Under the pieces are notes generated by a model. It saw only the letters and a program-made list of their open reading frames with translations. It searched no databases and was not told the DNA's origin. From Micavibrio sp. UBA1850 (lineage in GTDB: Bacteria; Pseudomonadota; Alphaproteobacteria; Micavibrionales; Micavibrionaceae), in assembly GCA_002338525.1 (NCBI GenBank), contig DDIM01000006.1:1-8349 (forward strand): a stretch of DNA of 8,349 bases. Direction: 5' to 3'. Below, piece by piece: positions 6,755-8,349 of the stretch; the first letter of the stretch is position 1, and the number at the start of each line of letters is the position of its first letter. The translations under genes were made by a program, and so were the position numbers.

Positions 6755-8349
6755 ATTGCCATTTTTTCAAGAAGCGAACGGCTTGTTTGATGTCTTCATC
6801 CATCTGAGCTTTTAGATTTTTAATGGTTTCTGGAGGTGTGTTACCAGACATAACTGCGTTTTCTAACAAAGCAGCCCTTCCACTTAAGCCAACAAGTCCG
6901 AAGTTTCCAGCCATTCCCTTCATATCGTGTGCACGTGCCCGAATAAGATCGATTTTTGCTTCATTCGCCGCTTGTGACAGCTGGATAGAAATTTCTTTAA
7001 TTTTCTCAATAAGCTCAACGACCATTTCGGTAACCTCTTCTTGTGGCAAAGCACTTTTGAGAGACATTAACGTTGAGGGGTCAAAATGCGCAGGATTATA
7101 TCCGTCTTGGCTATCGTCGCTGTTCTTATCGCTGGAGGTAGGGGCCGCATCATCAATACTCAATCCTGTATCAAGCTCATCAAACTTGTGGCTTTGAGGG
7201 CGGGGGGCTCCCTTGGTTAAGATAGGGTCTGACTCATCGATTTCTAACGAGGAGCGCACGCCAGTTTTAAGGGCGAGGCTATTTTCTGGTGTAATAATCT
7301 CGGCTTCTTTTTTCGGTGCTTCATGAATGGCCATATCAGTCATGTCTCCCAAATCATCCATAGCACCGTCAACGCGCGCAAATGGGTTCTCGTGGACAGA
7401 CGACATCTGCGCCTCTCTGGCAAATGGGTTATCACTATCAGGCGTCTTACGAGGCGGCGTGGCGGGGGTTGCAGGCGTTGACAAATTGTTATTCGTTTTC
7501 TTATCGCTCTCAGTAGTTTGAACATCAGTGTCTTTACGTTCTGTCTCATCTTGAGGCTCAATGACGTTATTATTTTCAGGCGCACGCGCAGGCATGTTTT
7601 TTTCTACGTCTTCTAAAACCTTTTGAAGGGCATCTACATCCATAGGTTTGGCGAGATGCCCATCCATGCCAGCCACTCTGTAACTGCTAATCTGCTTTTC
7701 GTCTGTATTTCCAGTTAATGCATAAATCGGTAAGGCTTTATTGCTGAGCTTCAGCTCTTGACGGATAATTCTTGTTGTCTCAACGCCGCTAATGCCAGGC
7801 ATTTCAATATCCATTAAGATCATATCAAAATCTTGTGCTGATTTTTTCAACGCGGCAATGCAGGCGCGCCCAGACATGAAGGGTGTAATTTGATGAGGAA
7901 GGGGCGCCATGAGCCCTGCAACCACTTTTTGGTTAATTTCATTATCATCAACAACCATAATTCTCAGCGCAGGCTCAGAGCTGCTTGTGGTACTGGAAGA
8001 AGAGGCTTGTGTGTCGGGGGTCACATCATTTTTTTGTATTTCGATGTCGGTGTTTGCTTGGATTTTTGCAGGGGCTTTTACGGGACTTTTCAAAGGGGCT
8101 TTTTCTGCTGCTTTTTGCGCCATTATCTTTTGTTTTTGCGTGGCCGAAATGAGCACGGGTGGCACGTCACTCTCGTTAGCTTTGCCAGATTGCATTGTTA
8201 ATGAGAAAAAGAAGTTACTTCCTTCATCCGGCGCACTGTTAATACTGATTTGTCCACCCATCGCATTGATAAGTTTTTGGCATATTGCAAGCCCCAGACC
8301 CGACCCGCCATATTTACGGCTGGGGCTGCTGTCTGCTTGACTGAAGGGG
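6753..8349 (-). CDS. Hybrid sensor histidine kinase, C-terminal part: HATPase end, receiver, HPt (5' partial)
   Basis: The frame stays open to the right edge, so the sensor, HisKA and most of the HATPase lie beyond the window. The Met at 8261 is internal to the ATPase. Of 531 visible residues, 1-51 form the HATPase end, with F-S-Q-A-D and a K-Y-G-G-S-G-L-G-L lid. Residues about 52-126 are a Lys/Ala/Pro- then Ser/Thr-rich linker. A receiver (127-251) has a D-D pair, phospho-Asp180 in L-M-D-I-E-M-P (codon 7809-7811), a Thr in A-L-T-G and the Lys of A-K-P. A second, acidic, probably disordered linker of about 180 residues follows. The protein ends in an HPt domain (about 434-529) with phospho-acceptor His474 in A-H-D-M-K-G (codon 6927-6929). 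The order implies a His-Asp-His relay handing phosphate to a separate response regulator not in view. The stop codon overlaps the ndk terminator. The input signal is unknown. Confidence 0.93.
   Translation of the reverse strand, partial: PFSQADSSPSRKYGGSGLGLAICQKLINAMGGQISINSAPDEGSNFFFSLTMQSGKANESDVPPVLISATQKQKIMAQKAAEKAPLKSPVKAPAKIQANTDIEIQKNDVTPDTQASSSSTTSSSEPALRIMVVDDNEINQKVVAGLMAPLPHQITPFMSGRACIAALKKSAQDFDMILMDIEMPGISGVETTRIIRQELKLSNKALPIYALTGNTDEKQISSYRVAGMDGHLAKPMDVDALQKVLEDVEKNMPARAPENNNVIEPQDETERKDTDVQTTESDKKTNNNLSTPATPATPPRKTPDSDNPFAREAQMSSVHENPFARVDGAMDDLGDMTDMAIHEAPKKEAEIITPENSLALKTGVRSSLEIDESDPILTKGAPRPQSHKFDELDTGLSIDDAAPTSSDKNSDDSQDGYNPAHFDPSTLMSLKSALPQEEVTEMVVELIEKIKEISIQLSQAANEAKIDLIRARAHDMKGMAGNFGLVGLSGRAALLENAVMSGNTPPETIKNLKAQMDEDIKQAVRFLKKWQ
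7374..7430 (-). repeat. Duplicated NPFAR motif in the kinase linker
   Basis: The pentapeptide N-P-F-A-R occurs twice in the acidic linker between receiver and HPt, at 7416-7430 and 7374-7388, 42 bases apart. Each copy is preceded by an acidic residue (D or E). The surrounding linker is low complexity, so conserved short motifs stand out and could be docking sites. No function is known to me. Confidence 0.6.

Noticed and set aside
7909..8340. A 143-codon plus-strand open frame opposite the second hybrid kinase
   Set aside because: It runs antisense to well-supported HATPase, linker and receiver codons. Its product has no recognisable domain and it has no convincing ribosome binding site.

Overview
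The window looks like chromosomal DNA from a moderately AT-rich alphaproteobacterium, possibly marine or aquatic. The inorganic pyrophosphatase and nucleoside diphosphate kinase both read like alphaproteobacterial versions of these enzymes. The other genes (a secreted RTX protein and two hybrid histidine kinases) are common in aquatic proteobacteria. This placement rests on recognised sequence style, not on a search, so class level is moderately sure and anything finer is not supported. No rRNA, tRNA, CRISPR array, insertion sequence or phage gene was seen.

Layout, left to right. (1) Positions 1-2552, + strand: the 3' part of a large Cys-free RTX calcium-binding exoprotein whose reading frame is open to the window edge. 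It carries 23 in-phase nonapeptides, a C-type-lectin-like domain, 8 more nonapeptides, an unassigned beta-rich domain, and a type I secretion C-terminal domain. (2) Positions 2706-5501, + strand: a hybrid sensor histidine kinase with an N-terminal MHYT membrane domain, a second extracytoplasmic helical region, a coiled coil, HisKA, HATPase and a receiver. (3) Positions 5666-6205 and 6280-6696, + strand: ppa and ndk, each with its own convincing sigma-70-like promoter and Shine-Dalgarno sequence. (4) Positions 6753-8349, - strand: the 3' part of a second hybrid kinase (end of HATPase, receiver, long disordered linker, HPt). It converges on ndk and shares its terminator.

The middle genes form a housekeeping pair in nucleotide metabolism. 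Ndk balances NTP pools, and Ppa removes the pyrophosphate released by polymerases and synthetases. They are flanked by signalling genes that have no DNA-binding or enzymatic output domain in the window, so their final response regulators must lie elsewhere. One kinase ends in a receiver and the other in an HPt, so together they contain all parts of a His-Asp-His phosphorelay. Whether they actually talk to each other is not shown by the sequence. The RTX lectin protein suggests adhesion or glycan binding at the cell surface or in biofilm matrix. A link between it and the kinase just downstream is only a positional inference.

I did not find a clearly new system. The most unusual items are the lectin domain spliced in register into the RTX array, the dual-sensor MHYT kinase, and the repeated NPFAR motif in the linker of the second kinase.
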